NCBI GenBank assembly: GCA_940671915.1
Contig: CALNVZ010003435.1
Coordinates: 10,430,665 to 10,494,664, forward strand
Source: Paracentrotus lividus
Taxonomy: Eukaryota > Echinodermata > Echinoidea > Camarodonta > Echinidae
Direction: 5' to 3'
DNA length: 64,000 nucleotides
The notes below the pieces were generated by a model that made no database searches, had not been told where the DNA came from, and saw only the letters and a program-made list of their open reading frames with translations. This document shows positions 62,787 to 64,000 of the stretch, piece by piece. Position numbers and translations under genes: made by a program. Within the stretch, counting starts at the first letter, position 1; each line of letters starts with the position of its first letter.

Positions 62787-64000
62787 CAACGCAGGCTGCG
62801 GGGCACACACTTGCAAAAACAAAAACAAAAACAAAAGTAAAATCTAACAAACAAACAAGCACTCCAGACAGGTTGTGACCATGAAGTAACATGTAAGTGT
62901 ACGTGTACGTGTTTTCTTAAAGGACAGTCTAAACTGCTTGGTAATATAAAGAATGAGAATGAACGATTTAGAGTGAAAAGGGAAAATACGGGCGAACTCA
63001 TGTAGCAAATGATGGAAACAAATAAAAAGTGCTTTTTTATTTTGTTTTTAATATTCAAAATGACGTTAATGTCAAAGGCTTATCATACAGTTCATTTAGA
63101 TTACTTTTTTCATACCATGTAAATCATTCAGTAATTATGTTAATAACCAAAAGGACGTTAATGCAAACGTACAGTTAATGCCCTCACATTCTATTGATAT
63201 TTAATCATTGTTTTCCTTTCAAGAGCAGCAACGGCTTAAGAATTGACACATATCAGTTCATATTCTCACTCAATGACAAAATGAAACAATGCACAATAAT
63301 AGAACTCGTATAGTCACCCAAGGACAAGCAGGGAATATTGGCGCCAATTATATATTGCTCAAACTTTAGTGTTACCTATCTTCGATTCTAATAATGCAAA
63401 TGTGCAGGGGATATGTAATTAAATTGTCATACAAACAGGACAGAAAGTTAATTATGGAATTGGATAATGTAAACATGAACAAATATGAGTGAGAGACAGG
63501 AGAAATTGCTTGATCTCAAGAACGAATGAGATGGTATAGATAACAACATGAGAGGGTTGAAACAACCACCAGCAATAATTGGTTGAGGAAAGGGAATATT
63601 TATGAAGTATATACGGATCAAGGCTATGGAAGAGAATAATTCATTTTTCCAATACATCACACATATCATTGAATTGATAATTGATAAACAGATTTAAAGT
63701 TTAGTACCGTATTCTATTTCAAAGAAAATCATTCCTAGAATCAAAACATTCTTTATTGTAACAATTGCTTAATATTTGTTCAACTCCATTCAGCTGAATA
63801 AAGGCGCAAACTGAACCCGAGTCGATGCCTAGATTAGATTTGGTAAATGCACTGTGCGGTAAATCCATAGACCGAAATGCATCGTAATTGGTTTTGCATT
63901 GATCTATGAGCAATGTAGGCTGTGTACGTGTATAGAAGATTCTGTGCATTATCTGAAAGCGTAAGTACAGGTGTGATTTCTGCTAAAAGTGAACATTTAA
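62787..64000. other. Intergenic to window end
   Basis: No gene recognised. 'acaaaaacaaaaacaaaa' at 62815-62835 is simple sequence; minus-strand frames at 62729-63058 and 63719-63949 show no family features. Confidence 0.7.

Overview
The window is AT-rich animal DNA crowded with transposons and satellites. It most likely comes from a marine invertebrate deuterostome, probably an echinoderm such as a sea urchin. The grounds are: an intron-poor RING/B-box/propeller TRIM gene of the kind expanded in echinoderms; a Gmr1-type LTR element with integrase upstream of reverse transcriptase, an order reported from deuterostomes; and dense TIR elements, SINEs and minisatellites. The species call is inference. 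Three runs of N (3388-3412, 25422-25437, 55449-56306) and many homopolymer-length differences between repeat copies point to a draft assembly.

Only one intact protein-coding gene is supported: a 622-codon TRIM-family E3 ligase on the minus strand (23364-25232). A second, in-frame fragment of a related propeller lies at 3217-3387. I found no other convincing host exons; most short open frames are noise or transposon remnants.

Layout. 1-12.5 kb: a 3.1-kb direct repeat (1-3220 and 6087-9231), each copy ending in a 16-bp minisatellite. After it come copies of a TIR transposon full of 'GACTAGCTTTAAAGCTAGTC'-type palindromes, one inverted (3413-4924) and one direct (9232-10854). 12.5-20.6 kb: minisatellites, a nested TIR element (13726-15022) holding a mariner-like MITE, and a decayed minus-strand LINE (17099-20140) inserted in a minisatellite array. 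21.3-26.9 kb: the complete palindrome-rich transposon (21289-23306), the TRIM gene starting 58 bp beyond it, then blocks collinear with 11.1-12.5 kb. The TRIM locus therefore occupies one of two related segments. 27-44 kb: a gene desert with microsatellites, a small MITE, a five-unit satellite with dyad symmetry (36110-36925) and a tRNA-derived SINE (38755-38955).

44.2-50.8 kb: an internally deleted LTR retrotransposon in the order gag, zinc knuckle, protease remnant, integrase zinc finger, RT, RNase H. Its 5' LTR appears truncated. 50.8-64 kb: an (AGT)n microsatellite, a large N gap, a long-TIR fold-back element (56650-58803) split by a 5'-truncated LINE, a three-copy SINE-like repeat with a MITE in its first copy, a ~150-bp minisatellite, and a 153-bp MITE with a perfect 9-bp target duplication.

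The content shows repeat-driven remodelling around a TRIM locus, not a pathway or operon. Several insertions are supported by empty sites elsewhere in the same window, which gives relative timing.
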